Below are positions 54,139-62,604 of a stretch of DNA of 64,000 nt, in pieces. The notes below the pieces were generated by a model, which was not told where the DNA came from, did not search any database, and saw nothing but the letters and a program-made list of their open reading frames with translations. Position 1 is the first letter of the stretch. Each line of letters begins with the position of its first letter. The stretch is taken from the NCBI RefSeq assembly GCF_003033885.1, contig NZ_CP024081.1, forward strand, positions 2,446,028-2,510,027, written 5' to 3'. A program made the translations under genes and the position numbers. The stretch is from Pseudomonas rhizophila. GTDB taxonomy: Bacteria; Pseudomonadota; Gammaproteobacteria; Pseudomonadales; Pseudomonadaceae.

Positions 54139-55349
54139 AGGTTGCCCTCCGGCGATTCACGGTGGATGGACGGCTGCAACAACGGCGCAGTTCGAGCTTG
54201 CCGGGAAGGTTTTTGGCTGCGCTTGAAGGCATTCGCGGTGGCCAGGGCGGTGCGTTTGGTCCAGATCAGCAGCCCGCTGAGGACCATCATGCTCATGATC
54301 AAACCGAAGAAGAACCAGATGAGCTTGATCCAGAGGCCGCCGAAGTCCCCGGTGTGCAATGGGCGCATGGATTCGGTGACGAATTCCAGCGCTGTGCGGT
54401 CCGACAGCAGTCGCGAGGCGGCGACCTCACCGTTATAGGGATTGATGGTGGCGGTCTGGAACATCAGCGGATACCAACCGCGTCCACCGATTTCCAAGTG
54501 GCTGTAAGCGTTGCCGGGCAGGCTGACGAAGCTGGTTTCCAGGCCAGGGATTTGCTGGCGGGCGATTTCAATCGCGCGGTCCAGGTTCAGTTGTGATGGC
54601 GCGGTACCGTCGGCTGACAGCGGGACACTTTCACGTGATACCACCGGAATGACCGGTGCGCTGGAAATGGAAATCTGGTTGTCCGACAGCAACGCCTCGA
54701 TCAGGAACCAGGTACCGGTAATGGAAATGACCGCGATGAACCAGATCGACCAGATGCCGCTGAGCCTGTGGAAATCGCCCCAGAAAATGCGTGCGCCGTG
54801 GCGGATCCGCAGGGTCGGACGGAAAAAACCCTTCCAGAAACGCTTGTAGACCACCAGCCCGGTCACCAGGGATGCCAGCAGCGGCAGGCCGAGGAGTGAC
54901 ACCAGGTACCATCCCCAGCTGTAACCATTGGTGAACGGTACCAGCCACCAGCCATGCAGGGCACGGGTAAAACCTCTGAAATTGAACATCGGCGCCGAGC
55001 CCTGGACGATGCCGCTGTATGGGTTGACGTAGATCTTGTCGGGGCGCCCGTCGGGGTAGGTCACGCCGACCTCCAGGGCAAAATGCGACTCATCCGGGCG
55101 TACGATGCTCTGCACCTGGGTTTGCGGCTGGGCTTGCTTGATGGCGGCGACGACCTGGTCGTAGCTGAGCAGCGCTGCGTCGTCCGAGGGTTTGCTGGCG
55201 CGCATCTCGGGATTGACCAGCCAGACGATCTCCTGGCTGACCACCGCCAGCGTGCCGGTGACGCAAACGATGAGGACGAAAAACCAGATGGGCAGTGCCA
55301 GCCAGCTATGAACCAGAAACCAGAGTTTGGAGCGGGATTTCTTCGACAT
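54135..55349 (-). CDS. fpvG: FpvG, inner-membrane PepSY-type ferripyoverdine reductase
   Basis: A 404-aa PepSY-TM protein with four main membrane helices: one near the N-terminus, VSLLGLPLLASLVTGLVVYK, LSGIWSIWFIAVISITGTWF and a C-terminal pair. PepSY domains fill the periplasmic loops. His residues near the helices (HSW, HGWW, HRLSGIW) are positioned to hold heme. FpvG reduces Fe(III) in pyoverdine so that iron is released in the periplasm. It is the first gene of fpvGHJKCDEF, with all eight genes tightly coupled. Confidence 0.92.
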   Translation of the reverse strand: MSKKSRSKLWFLVHSWLALPIWFFVLIVCVTGTLAVVSQEIVWLVNPEMRASKPSDDAALLSYDQVVAAIKQAQPQTQVQSIVRPDESHFALEVGVTYPDGRPDKIYVNPYSGIVQGSAPMFNFRGFTRALHGWWLVPFTNGYSWGWYLVSLLGLPLLASLVTGLVVYKRFWKGFFRPTLRIRHGARIFWGDFHRLSGIWSIWFIAVISITGTWFLIEALLSDNQISISSAPVIPVVSRESVPLSADGTAPSQLNLDRAIEIARQQIPGLETSFVSLPGNAYSHLEIGGRGWYPLMFQTATINPYNGEVAASRLLSDRTALEFVTESMRPLHTGDFGGLWIKLIWFFFGLIMSMMVLSGLLIWTKRTALATANAFKRSQKPSRQARTAPLLQPSIHRESPEGNL

Positions 55350-55458
55350 GATTTGAACGTCTTGATTCGATGAAAGGCTCGGTATTACGGGCTTCGTAAT
55401 CCCCTGAACCCTGAAAAGCCGGTCGTGGCTTTTGCCGACGCGACCTGCTGCATCTAAT

Positions 55459-55483
55459 TAAGACGAACGAGCAATGGAAATCC
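55459..55483 (-). promoter_or_regulatory. Possible ECF (FecI-type) sigma promoter of fpv
   Basis: On the minus strand, GGATTTCC (55483-55476) and CGTCTTA (55465-55459) resemble promoters of iron-starvation sigma factors and lie about 110 bases before fpvG. No convincing Fur box was seen by eye. The call rests on similarity to remembered FecI-type elements. Confidence 0.3.
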
Positions 55484-55572
55484 TGAAGCGAAAGATGAAA
55501 GAAAATGTTTCGCGTTTGCGAACCGGATGTATTTCCCATCCTGGCTCCAGCAAATCGGCTGGGCGGAAATGT

Positions 55573-55607
55573 AAAAAAACTGCGGCAAGGGGATGGGGCC
55601 CCTCGCC
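55573..55607 (-). terminator. Terminator of the glyoxalase-like gene
   Basis: Read on the minus strand, GGCGAGGGG and CCCCTTGCC pair around a short loop and are followed by a run of seven T. It lies 19 bases after the stop and doubles as a half REP. Confidence 0.8.
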
Positions 55608-55625
55608 ACAAGAGCAGGTTGGCCG

Positions 55626-56087
55626 TCAGCCCTGCTGTTGAAACATCTCCCTGGCCCGCTGTTCAATCTGTTCCTGAGTCAGATCCTCCTTGTGCGTAGC
55701 CAGAAACCACACATGCCCAAAGGGGTCTTTCAAGGTGCCGCTGCGATCACCATAGAACTGATCCTTGACCTCGGAAATCACCGTGCCACCAGCGGCAATC
55801 GCTTGGGCGAATGCTTTGTCCACATCTTCGACATAGAGATGCAGGCCTACCGGCACTGATTGTTCGGGGTTACGCAACGGCCCTTGATCACAAGGCGTGC
55901 CGAGCATGATCGGGCAATCGCCAATCCGCAGCTCGGCATGACCGACGCCCCCGTCCGGCATGTCCAGGCGCATGACCTCGGTGGCATTGAAGGCTTTTTT
56001 GTAGAACTCGATGGCTTCAGCGGCTTTTTGAATGCCCAGGTAGGGCGTGATGCTATGGAAACCTTCAGGAATGGCTTTGACACCCAT
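55626..56087 (-). CDS. VOC-superfamily (PhnB/glyoxalase-like) protein
   Basis: A 153-aa vicinal-oxygen-chelate protein with two beta-alpha-beta-beta-beta units. It starts GVKAIPEGFHSITPYLGI, contains EFYKKAFNATEVMRL and ends DPFGHVWFLATH, typical of the PhnB/COG2764 group. The metal and substrate are unknown for most members. The start at 56087 has AAGGAG upstream. Single gene with its own terminator. Confidence 0.87.
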   Translation of the reverse strand: MGVKAIPEGFHSITPYLGIQKAAEAIEFYKKAFNATEVMRLDMPDGGVGHAELRIGDCPIMLGTPCDQGPLRNPEQSVPVGLHLYVEDVDKAFAQAIAAGGTVISEVKDQFYGDRSGTLKDPFGHVWFLATHKEDLTQEQIEQRAREMFQQQG

Positions 56088-56192
56088 GACGTTTCTCCTT
56101 GTTGTTATGGGGAGGCGAAGAGGGCCTCGCCGATTTGCGCCCATCCACTATAGGACAGCGACTTGGGGGCGGCGCATGACCCGACGAACGTT

Positions 56193-56654
56193 TCACGGCG
56201 TGTCCAGCAGATGCGCTCCCGGCCCGCGCTTGCCCAACACATCGCCCTGGTTACGCAGCGGGCAACCTTCCATCGACAGGCAGCCGCAACCGATGCAGCC
56301 GTTGAGTCGATCGCGCAGCGCCATCAAGTGGTTGATGCGCTGATCCAGCTCGCGGCTCCACTGGGCTGAGAGGATCTTCCAGTCGTTCGCCGTTGGGGCG
56401 CGGTCGTCGGGCAAGGTTTTCAAGGCGCTGCCGATTTCGGCCAACGGAATGCCAAGGCCTTGGGCGACCTTGATCAGCGCCACACGTCGCAACACTTCCC
56501 GTGGATAGCGGCGTTGGTTGCCCTGGTTACGATTACTTTTGATCAGCCCCTTGGATTCATAGAAGTGCAGGGCGGTGACGGCCACGCCACTGCGGGCGGC
56601 CACTTGGCCGACGGTGAGTTCCTTGTGGACGTTTATCTGTGTCATCGCCTGCAT
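56193..56654 (-). CDS. soxR: Redox-sensing regulator SoxR
   Basis: A 153-aa MerR-family activator. The DNA-binding helices ([37 protein letters not shown]) and dimer helix are followed by four cysteines, Cys120, 123, 125 and 131 ([12 protein letters not shown]), which hold the [2Fe-2S] sensor cluster. Pseudomonas SoxR responds to redox-active drugs such as phenazines. It is divergent from a monooxygenase gene whose promoter has MerR geometry, its likely target. Confidence 0.95.
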   Translation of the reverse strand: MQAMTQINVHKELTVGQVAARSGVAVTALHFYESKGLIKSNRNQGNQRRYPREVLRRVALIKVAQGLGIPLAEIGSALKTLPDDRAPTANDWKILSAQWSRELDQRINHLMALRDRLNGCIGCGCLSMEGCPLRNQGDVLGKRGPGAHLLDTP

Positions 56655-56661
56655 TCTCTGC

Positions 56662-56692
56662 TTGACCTTGAGTTAACTAGAGGTTTTACCCT
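56662..56692 (+). promoter_or_regulatory. SoxR-type promoter with 19-base spacer
   Basis: TTGACC (56662-56667) and TACCCT (56687-56692) are 19 bases apart, the stretched spacing that MerR-family activators need. The spacer holds the palindrome CCTTGAGTTAACTAGAGG (56666-56683), which matches known SoxR boxes. Confidence 0.85.
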
Positions 56693-56741
56693 GCACGCCA
56701 TCGGACCGCAAGATCCGCCCTACGTACAGCGAGGACCTTTC

Positions 56742-57107
56742 ATGCAATCACCAAGGAACAATCAGAGTTTTACCCAGTTGATGGAGTTCGACATCGAACC
56801 TCAATGGCAACAGGCGCTGGTGACGGCCCTGTCAGAGCAGACCGAGCGGCTGGCCCGGGGGCATGCAGGATTTCTGAGTGCCAGTATCCAGGTCAGCGAG
56901 GACGGACGACGGGTTCTCAACTATTTGCATTGGCAAAACCGCGAGGCGGGCGAAGCGGCGTTTCAGAGTTTCGAGCGTGGTGAGCAGGATTTCTGGCGGC
57001 TGATCCAGGCCCACAGGGCCAAGGCCGTGACATTCGGCTCGTTCCAGGTGTTGCGCAACATCGAACGCAGTGCCGACAACGCCCTGCATTGCCAGTTGGT
57101 CGGTTAA
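56742..57107 (+). CDS. Antibiotic-biosynthesis-monooxygenase (ABM) domain protein
   Basis: A 121-aa ferredoxin-like-fold protein with FTQLMEFDIEPQWQQALVTA, HAGFLSASIQVSEDGRRVLN and YLHWQNREAGEAA, standard for the ABM family. SoxR regulons of Pseudomonas include a monooxygenase of this kind, so it is likely induced by redox-active compounds. GAGGA lies before the ATG at 56742; an upstream frame overlaps soxR and is not used. Confidence 0.88.
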   Translation: MQSPRNNQSFTQLMEFDIEPQWQQALVTALSEQTERLARGHAGFLSASIQVSEDGRRVLNYLHWQNREAGEAAFQSFERGEQDFWRLIQAHRAKAVTFGSFQVLRNIERSADNALHCQLVG

Positions 57108-57223
57108 GCGCAGCGGACGATCCGAGCCAGCAATACCCACTATCAAACGGGTTGATTTCTGCCGCGTGAAGGCGGCGGGTAGCCTTTGTTCATCGCCCCA
57201 CTTCAGAACATTGGATACTTGCC

Positions 57224-57490
57224 ATGAATCGGACTTTTGCTGTTTTGCTGCTGTTAACGGCCACTGTGTTGAGCGGCTGCGCCTCTTCGTCGCCGGAGTT
57301 GCGCCCCTACACCGCCGAAGAAACCCGTGAACTGGCCCTTGAAGCCTTGAATCGCCGGGGCCTGTCGTTTGAGGAATATCACGCGAAAAAAGCCGAGTTG
57401 CTCGGTCCTTCGCAGAAAAACGTGGGATTCGACGACCAGGGGCAAATGAGCGCCGAGCGAGCCATGAAGCGGTCTGGGCGGCCGAGCTGA
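57224..57490 (+). CDS. Small lipoprotein, 88 aa
   Basis: The N-terminus is a lipoprotein signal with lipobox LSGC at about residues 18-21 (MNRTFAVLLLLTATVLSGC). The mature part contains YTAEETRELALEALNRRGLS and SFEEYHAKKAELL, a short helical domain. Residue after the Cys is Ala, so it likely goes to the outer membrane. Function is unknown. Confidence 0.83.
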   Translation: MNRTFAVLLLLTATVLSGCASSSPELRPYTAEETRELALEALNRRGLSFEEYHAKKAELLGPSQKNVGFDDQGQMSAERAMKRSGRPS

Positions 57491-57582
57491 GGACTGTACT
57501 GCTCGAAGTTTTGCCTAACTGTCCATGGGTTTGGCTCAGGACGTGGGGTAGGGTCATGACTTGACTGACCGTCCCATTGGAT

Positions 57583-58206
57583 ATGCCTGCCATGACCCTT
57601 TCGCTTGACCTGTTGCTGGGCTTCGCCCTGTTTGCCCTGGTGACCTCGATCACCCCCGGTCCCAACAACACCATGTTGCTGGCCTCGGGCGTCAATTTCG
57701 GTTTCAACCGCACGATTCCTCACATGCTGGGCATCACCTGCGGCTTCTTTTCCCTGGTGCTGGCGGTGGGGCTTGGCCTGGGCGCGGTGTTCCAGACCTA
57801 CCCTCTGCTCTACACCGTACTGCGCTACGTGGGTGCGACCTACCTGTTGTACCTGGCGTGGAAAATCGCCCACTCCGGGCCGGTCTCTGAAAACCGGCCA
57901 GGGGACAGCACGCCCATCAGCTATTGGGGCGCGGCGGCGTTTCAGTGGGTCAATCCCAAGGCCTGGATCATGGCCATCGGCGCCATCAGCACCTACACGC
58001 CGCTTCAAGGTTATTTCTTCAATGTGGTGGTTATCGCCGCGGTGTTTGCCCTGATCAACCTGCCGAGCGTAAGCCTGTGGGTGGTGTGCGGCAGCCTGTT
58101 ACGCAATCTTTTGCGTGATCGTCGCTGGCTGCGCCTGTTCAACTGGGGGATGGCGCTGTTATTGGTCGCCTCGTTGTATCCGTTGCTGCTCGAAAGCATC
58201 GGCTAA
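57583..58206 (+). CDS. LysE-family amino acid exporter
   Basis: About 207 residues with six membrane segments. The family motif is FALVTSITPGPNNTMLLASG, and a second conserved segment is WGAAAFQWVNPKAWIMAIGA. Members export lysine, threonine, homoserine or related compounds. The exact start (57583 or the ATG at 57592) is uncertain; neither has a clear ribosome site. Confidence 0.9.
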   Translation: MPAMTLSLDLLLGFALFALVTSITPGPNNTMLLASGVNFGFNRTIPHMLGITCGFFSLVLAVGLGLGAVFQTYPLLYTVLRYVGATYLLYLAWKIAHSGPVSENRPGDSTPISYWGAAAFQWVNPKAWIMAIGAISTYTPLQGYFFNVVVIAAVFALINLPSVSLWVVCGSLLRNLLRDRRWLRLFNWGMALLLVASLYPLLLESIG

Positions 58207-58315
58207 GGGCTGAGCTTGGGGCGGATGCCTGTTAAGCTCGCTGATCAGTCGCTGTGGTTGATATCCAGAGCCCTTGGTGCAAGCGAACAACACTATTTTA
58301 CGAGCAGGAGAAACG

Positions 58316-60124
58316 ATGAGTACCGAGCCTTTGACCCATGGACTGGTTCCCCAGCGCCTGGCCCGAATCCGCCAATTGATGAATCGCGAAGGCATTCACG
58401 CATTGCTGGTGCCATCGGCCGACCCGCATCTGTCGGAATACCTGCCGGGCTATTGGCAAGGACGGCAATGGCTGTCGGGGTTTCATGGCTCGGTTGGGAC
58501 TCTGATCGTCACGGCGGACTTCGCGGGCGTCTGGGCGGACAGCCGTTATTGGGAGCAGGCCACCAAGGAGCTTGAAGGCAGCGGTATTGAACTGGTCAAG
58601 CTCATTCCCGGTCAGGCTGGCCCGCTGGATTGGCTGGCCGAACAGACGCCTGAAGGCGCAGCGGTGGCGGTTGATGGCGCGGTCATGGCTGTGGCCTCGG
58701 CCCGGACCCTGAGCGACAAGCTTCAGGCACGCGGGGCGCGGTTGCGCACCGACATGGATCTGCTCAAGGAGGCCTGGAGCGACCGCCCAAGCCTGCCGAG
58801 CCAACCGGTTTATGCCCATCTGCCGCCGCAGGCGACCGTCAGCCGGGTCGAGAAACTCGCCAAGCTGCGGGAAACCCTCAAGGAGCGCGGTGCCCAGTGG
58901 CATTTCATCGCCACGCTGGATGACATCGCCTGGCTGTTCAACTTGCGCGGTGCGGATGTGTCGTTCAACCCGGTATTCGTTTCCTTTGCCTTGATCAGCC
59001 AGCAACAGGCAACGCTGTTCGTGGCCCTGGATAAGGTCGATGCGTCGCTGCGTGCCGTTCTTGAACAGGACGGCGTGACCCTGCGTGATTACAGCGAAGC
59101 GGCGGCCGCATTACGGGAAGTGCCCAGTGGCGCGAGCCTGCAGATCGATCCGGCGCGGGTCACGGTCGGTTTGCTGGATAATCTGGACAGTGGCGTGAAG
59201 CTGGTCGAGGGACTCAACCCTACGACGCTGGCCAAGTCTCGCAAAAGCCTGGCCGACGCCGAGCACATTCGTCGGGCCATGGAGCAGGACGGTGCGGCGC
59301 TTTGCGAGTTCTTTGCCTGGCTGGAAAGCGCCTGGGGTCGCGAGCGCATTACCGAACTGACCATCGATGAGCACCTGACCGCCGCCCGTACACGCCGGCC
59401 GGAATTTGTCTCACTGAGCTTCAATACCATTGCCGCGTTCAACGCCAACGGCGCGATGCCCCATTACCACGCCACGGAGCAAGCCCACGCGGTCATCGAG
59501 GGCGATGGCTTGCTGCTGATCGATTCTGGCGGCCAATACCTGGGTGGTACCACCGATATCACCCGTATGGTGCCAGTCGGAACGCCTACCGTGGAGCAGA
59601 AGCGGGATTGCACTCGCGTGCTCAAGGGCGTGATTGCCTTGTCTCGCGCCAAATTTCCACGGGGCATTCTGTCGCCCTTGCTGGACGCCATCGCTCGCGC
59701 GCCGATCTGGGCCGAGCAGGTGGACTACGGTCATGGCACTGGCCACGGCGTCGGTTACTTTCTCAACGTTCATGAAGGCCCGCAGGTGATTGCCTATCAG
59801 GCCGCCGCCGCGCCGCAAACAGCGATGCAGGCGGGCATGATCACCTCTATCGAACCGGGCACTTATCGTCCGGGCCGTTGGGGGGTACGCATCGAGAACC
59901 TGGTGTTGAATCGCGAGGCGGGGAGCAGCGAGTTCGGCGACTTCCTCGAGTTCGAAACCCTGACCCTGTGCCCGATCGACACGCGTTGCCTGGAGCCGTC
60001 CTTGCTGACCCAGGACGAAAAAGACTGGTTCAACGCCTACCATGCCGAGGTTCAGCGTCGATTGAGCCCGTTGCTAGAAGGCGACGCGCTGCAATGGCTG
60101 AACACGCGGACGCAGGCGATCTGA
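58316..60124 (+). CDS. M24B Xaa-Pro aminopeptidase (AMPP type)
   Basis: A 602-aa aminopeptidase P-like enzyme. Two creatinase-type N-terminal domains precede the pita-bread catalytic domain with metal ligands in LLIDSGGQYLGGTTDITRM (two Asp), GHGTGHGVGYFLNVHEGP (His) and TSIEPGTY ... ENLV (Glu). The length and C-terminal extension (SLLTQDEKDWFNAYHAEVQ) fit the large cytosolic form that removes an N-terminal residue before proline. CAGGAG precedes the ATG. Confidence 0.93.
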   Translation: MSTEPLTHGLVPQRLARIRQLMNREGIHALLVPSADPHLSEYLPGYWQGRQWLSGFHGSVGTLIVTADFAGVWADSRYWEQATKELEGSGIELVKLIPGQAGPLDWLAEQTPEGAAVAVDGAVMAVASARTLSDKLQARGARLRTDMDLLKEAWSDRPSLPSQPVYAHLPPQATVSRVEKLAKLRETLKERGAQWHFIATLDDIAWLFNLRGADVSFNPVFVSFALISQQQATLFVALDKVDASLRAVLEQDGVTLRDYSEAAAALREVPSGASLQIDPARVTVGLLDNLDSGVKLVEGLNPTTLAKSRKSLADAEHIRRAMEQDGAALCEFFAWLESAWGRERITELTIDEHLTAARTRRPEFVSLSFNTIAAFNANGAMPHYHATEQAHAVIEGDGLLLIDSGGQYLGGTTDITRMVPVGTPTVEQKRDCTRVLKGVIALSRAKFPRGILSPLLDAIARAPIWAEQVDYGHGTGHGVGYFLNVHEGPQVIAYQAAAAPQTAMQAGMITSIEPGTYRPGRWGVRIENLVLNREAGSSEFGDFLEFETLTLCPIDTRCLEPSLLTQDEKDWFNAYHAEVQRRLSPLLEGDALQWLNTRTQAI

Positions 60125-60133
60125 CGTAAGGCA

Positions 60134-60724
60134 TCAGCCCAGGGCTTCACGGACGAAGTCCAGCCGATCCTGGCCGAAGAACAGCTCGTCGCCGACGAAC
60201 ATGCTCGGGGCGCCGAACACGCCCCGTTTAATCGCTTCTTCGGTGGTGATCTTGAGTGATTCCTTGACCTGCTCGTTGCTCGTCAGGGCCAGCACATGAT
60301 CGGGATCAAAATGGCCCTGGTTCAACACCTCCGCGACTGTTGCCGAGTCGTTGAGATTGCGGCCGTCCACCCACAGGGCGCGAAACAGGCAATCGATGAA
60401 GGCCTCGAATCGTTCGGGATGGTGCAGTTGCATGCCGGTCACGGCGCGCATCAGTAACAGCGTATTGATCGGGAAGTGCGGATTGAGCTTGAAGTCAACG
60501 CCGTAGCGGTTGGCGAAGCGATTCAAATCCTTGAATAGATAAGGCCCCTTGGCCGGCACGGTAACCGGTGACGCATTGCCGGTCGCCTTGAAGACGCCGC
60601 CAAGCAGCATCGGACGGTAGATCAACTGACTGTTGGTTTGCGCGCACAGGGTCGGTAGTTGGGTATAGGCCAGGTAGGTGGTCGGGCTGCCGAGGTCGAA
60701 GAAAAACTCCACGGATTTGCTCAT
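60134..60724 (-). CDS. 2-hydroxychromene-2-carboxylate isomerase/DsbA-like protein
   Basis: A 196-aa thioredoxin-fold protein of the kappa-GST/HCCA isomerase group: SVEFFFDLGSPTTYLAY, with Ser in the position of the catalytic residue, YRPMLLGGVFKATGN, and GVFGAPSMFVGDELFFGQDR. HCCA isomerases work in aromatic degradation with glutathione. The start at 60724 follows AGAGCG. It lies 35 bases downstream of the SDR gene in the same direction and is likely in one transcript. Confidence 0.88.
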   Translation of the reverse strand: MSKSVEFFFDLGSPTTYLAYTQLPTLCAQTNSQLIYRPMLLGGVFKATGNASPVTVPAKGPYLFKDLNRFANRYGVDFKLNPHFPINTLLLMRAVTGMQLHHPERFEAFIDCLFRALWVDGRNLNDSATVAEVLNQGHFDPDHVLALTSNEQVKESLKITTEEAIKRGVFGAPSMFVGDELFFGQDRLDFVREALG

Positions 60725-60759
60725 GGTATCTGCGCTCTTGTTATTGTGAGGGGGGCGGT

Positions 60760-61488
60760 TTACCAGCGTTCGCTCCAGGGCCGCAGGTCCAGCTCGAAGG
60801 TCCAGGCGTCGCGGGGTTGGGCGTGCAGATACCAATAGTTGTCGGCGATGTGTTCGGGATTGAGAATGCCGTCCGCATCCTTGGTTGCATATTTTTCCGG
60901 AAAGTTATCGCGAATGAAGTCGGTGTCGATGGCGCCGTCCACCACCACATGGGCCACATGAATATTCATCGGCCCCAGTTCACGGGCCATGCTTTGGGCC
61001 AATGCGCGAATGCCATGTTTGGCCCCTGCGAAGGCGGCGAACCCTGAAGCCCCGCGCAGTCCCGCCGTGGCCCCGGTGAACAGAATCGTTCCGCGCTGGC
61101 GCGAGGCCATGCGTTTGGCCACTTCCCGAGCATTGAGGAAACCGGAAAAACAGGCCATCTCCCAAATCTTGAAATATTTGCGCGCGGTCTCTTCAAGGAT
61201 GCTGCAGGGCACGTTGGCGCCGATGTTGAATACAAAGGCTTCAATCGGACCGATCTGGCTTTCGATTTGCTCGATCAGCGCGACCACCTCGTCTTCCTTG
61301 CGCGCGTCACAGGCAAAACCATGCGCATCACCGCCCTGAGCCCGAATTGAATCGACCAATGGCGCGAGTTTGTCAGCGCTGCGGCGGGTAACACAGGCCA
61401 CGAAACCTTCCTGCGCAAAACGTTTGGCTATTGCGCCTCCGGTGGCATCGCCTGCGCCAACAACCAGTACGACCTTCTTGTTATTCAT
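60760..61488 (-). CDS. Atypical short-chain dehydrogenase/reductase
   Basis: A 242-aa Rossmann-fold protein. The nucleotide loop is VVGAGDATGGAIAKRFA. The place of the catalytic YxxxK reads FAGAK (Phe153, Lys157), and the Ser position lies in FTGATAG with no Ser, so two catalytic residues are missing. It may bind NAD(P) without doing normal SDR chemistry, or use another route. GAGG lies before the ATG at 61488. First gene of the pair with the HCCA-isomerase gene; divergent TetR gene controls it. Confidence 0.85.
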   Translation of the reverse strand: MNNKKVVLVVGAGDATGGAIAKRFAQEGFVACVTRRSADKLAPLVDSIRAQGGDAHGFACDARKEDEVVALIEQIESQIGPIEAFVFNIGANVPCSILEETARKYFKIWEMACFSGFLNAREVAKRMASRQRGTILFTGATAGLRGASGFAAFAGAKHGIRALAQSMARELGPMNIHVAHVVVDGAIDTDFIRDNFPEKYATKDADGILNPEHIADNYWYLHAQPRDAWTFELDLRPWSERW

Positions 61489-61503
61489 GATTAGCCTCAT
61501 TGG

Positions 61504-61532
61504 TAAACGATCGTTAGCTAAACGGACGTTAT
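61504..61532. promoter_or_regulatory. Tandem TetR-type operators
   Basis: TAAACGATCGTTAG (61504-61517) and TAAACGGACGTTAT (61519-61532) are near-identical, 15 bases apart, each with AACG...CGTT symmetry. They lie between the divergent SDR and TetR genes, next to the SDR start. Confidence 0.75.
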
Positions 61533-61578
61533 GCTAAGATCCGGCAAGCGTCAAGGTGGGCAATCAGAGGCCAGATAT

Positions 61579-62148
61579 ATGCGTTATTCAGCCAATCACA
61601 AATTGGAGACCCGAGAGAAACTGCTCGCCAGCAGTGCCATGTCCGCCAAGAAATCGGGGTTTTCCACTGTCGGTGTCGATGGCCTGATGAAGGCGATCGG
61701 CTTGAGCGGCGGGGCGTTCTACAGTCACTTCTCATCCAAGGATGAGCTTTTCAAGGCGATCGTCGAGCGAGAGTTGGCGCAAAGCCTGGAGCGCTTGAGC
61801 GGTGAGAAGGTTCTGGACTCACAAAAACTGGAGCGATGTCTCAAGCAGTACCTGAGCATGAGCCACGTCGAACAGCCGGAGGCGGGGTGTGCGCTGCCGG
61901 TGCTGGGCGCTGAGATCGCGCGGTCCGATGTGCAGGTGAGGGAGGCGGCGCAAACATGGATCTGTCGTTTGCATGAAAGCTGGGCGCGGATATTGGGAAG
62001 CGAAAGCCTGTCTTGGGCCATTCTGTCGCAATGCGTGGGCGCGTTGGTTGTCGCCCGCATGCTGGCCACGCCAGAGATCCAGCGTGAGGTCCTCAAGTCC
62101 AGTCATGATGAGATCAGTCGTCGAATAGCCCAGCAGCGGCCCGACTGA
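61579..62148 (+). CDS. TetR-family transcriptional regulator
   Basis: A 189-aa repressor with the N-terminal helix-turn-helix (GFSTVGVDGLMKAIGLSGGA, FYSHFSSKDELFKAIVERE). C-terminal helices form an unknown ligand pocket. GAGG precedes the ATG at 61579. It most likely represses the divergent SDR/isomerase pair, and maybe itself, through the tandem AACG...CGTT sites. Confidence 0.9.
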   Translation: MRYSANHKLETREKLLASSAMSAKKSGFSTVGVDGLMKAIGLSGGAFYSHFSSKDELFKAIVERELAQSLERLSGEKVLDSQKLERCLKQYLSMSHVEQPEAGCALPVLGAEIARSDVQVREAAQTWICRLHESWARILGSESLSWAILSQCVGALVVARMLATPEIQREVLKSSHDEISRRIAQQRPD

Positions 62149-62156
62149 CCCGCTGC

Positions 62157-62438
62157 CTATTTACAGATGACGATCATGCTGCGACTGGTATAGCCGGCGG
62201 GGTTGAGTCCGAAAGGATAATCCCCCGGCTCCTCGACAGCGTCGCCCGACTTTGCGATCACCCTGTAACCTTTGGGGGCGCATGAATTGGCGGCGCTGGC
62301 GGCGCATTGTTCCCAGGACGAGGACAAGCCGGAGCAGTTGATGTGCAAACCCTTTTTACCGCGTTTGACTTCAGTCTTTGTTGTCGCTGCGCAGCCCGCA
62401 ATTGCAAGCACAACGATCAATATCAAAATTCGTTTCAT
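62157..62438 (-). CDS. Small lipoprotein, 93 aa
   Basis: Begins MKRILILIVVLAIAGC, a complete lipobox with Cys16 (AIAGC). Mature part has paired cysteines (INCSGLSSSWEQCAASAANS) and ends RSMIVICK. AAGGACGGGA lies before the ATG at 62438. A similar pattern occurs in small envelope lipoproteins of pseudomonads; function is unknown. Confidence 0.83.
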   Translation of the reverse strand: MKRILILIVVLAIAGCAATTKTEVKRGKKGLHINCSGLSSSWEQCAASAANSCAPKGYRVIAKSGDAVEEPGDYPFGLNPAGYTSRSMIVICK

Positions 62439-62604
62439 TCCCGTCCTTATCACCGCCGCGGATCTTATGTCTGCTTGCGATTGTGTTCGCTTTTGCTTTA
62501 AGCGTTCGTGACGTCCTGTATGAAAATTCCATGTCTGACATTAGGTTACGGGCTAAACATGGCCTAAATGTGCGGTAAATACCAGAGCTTCGTTAAATCC
62601 TGCC

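Noticed and set aside
55350..55572. Fur box before fpvG
   Set aside because: No stretch close to GATAATGATAATCATTATC was visible by eye.
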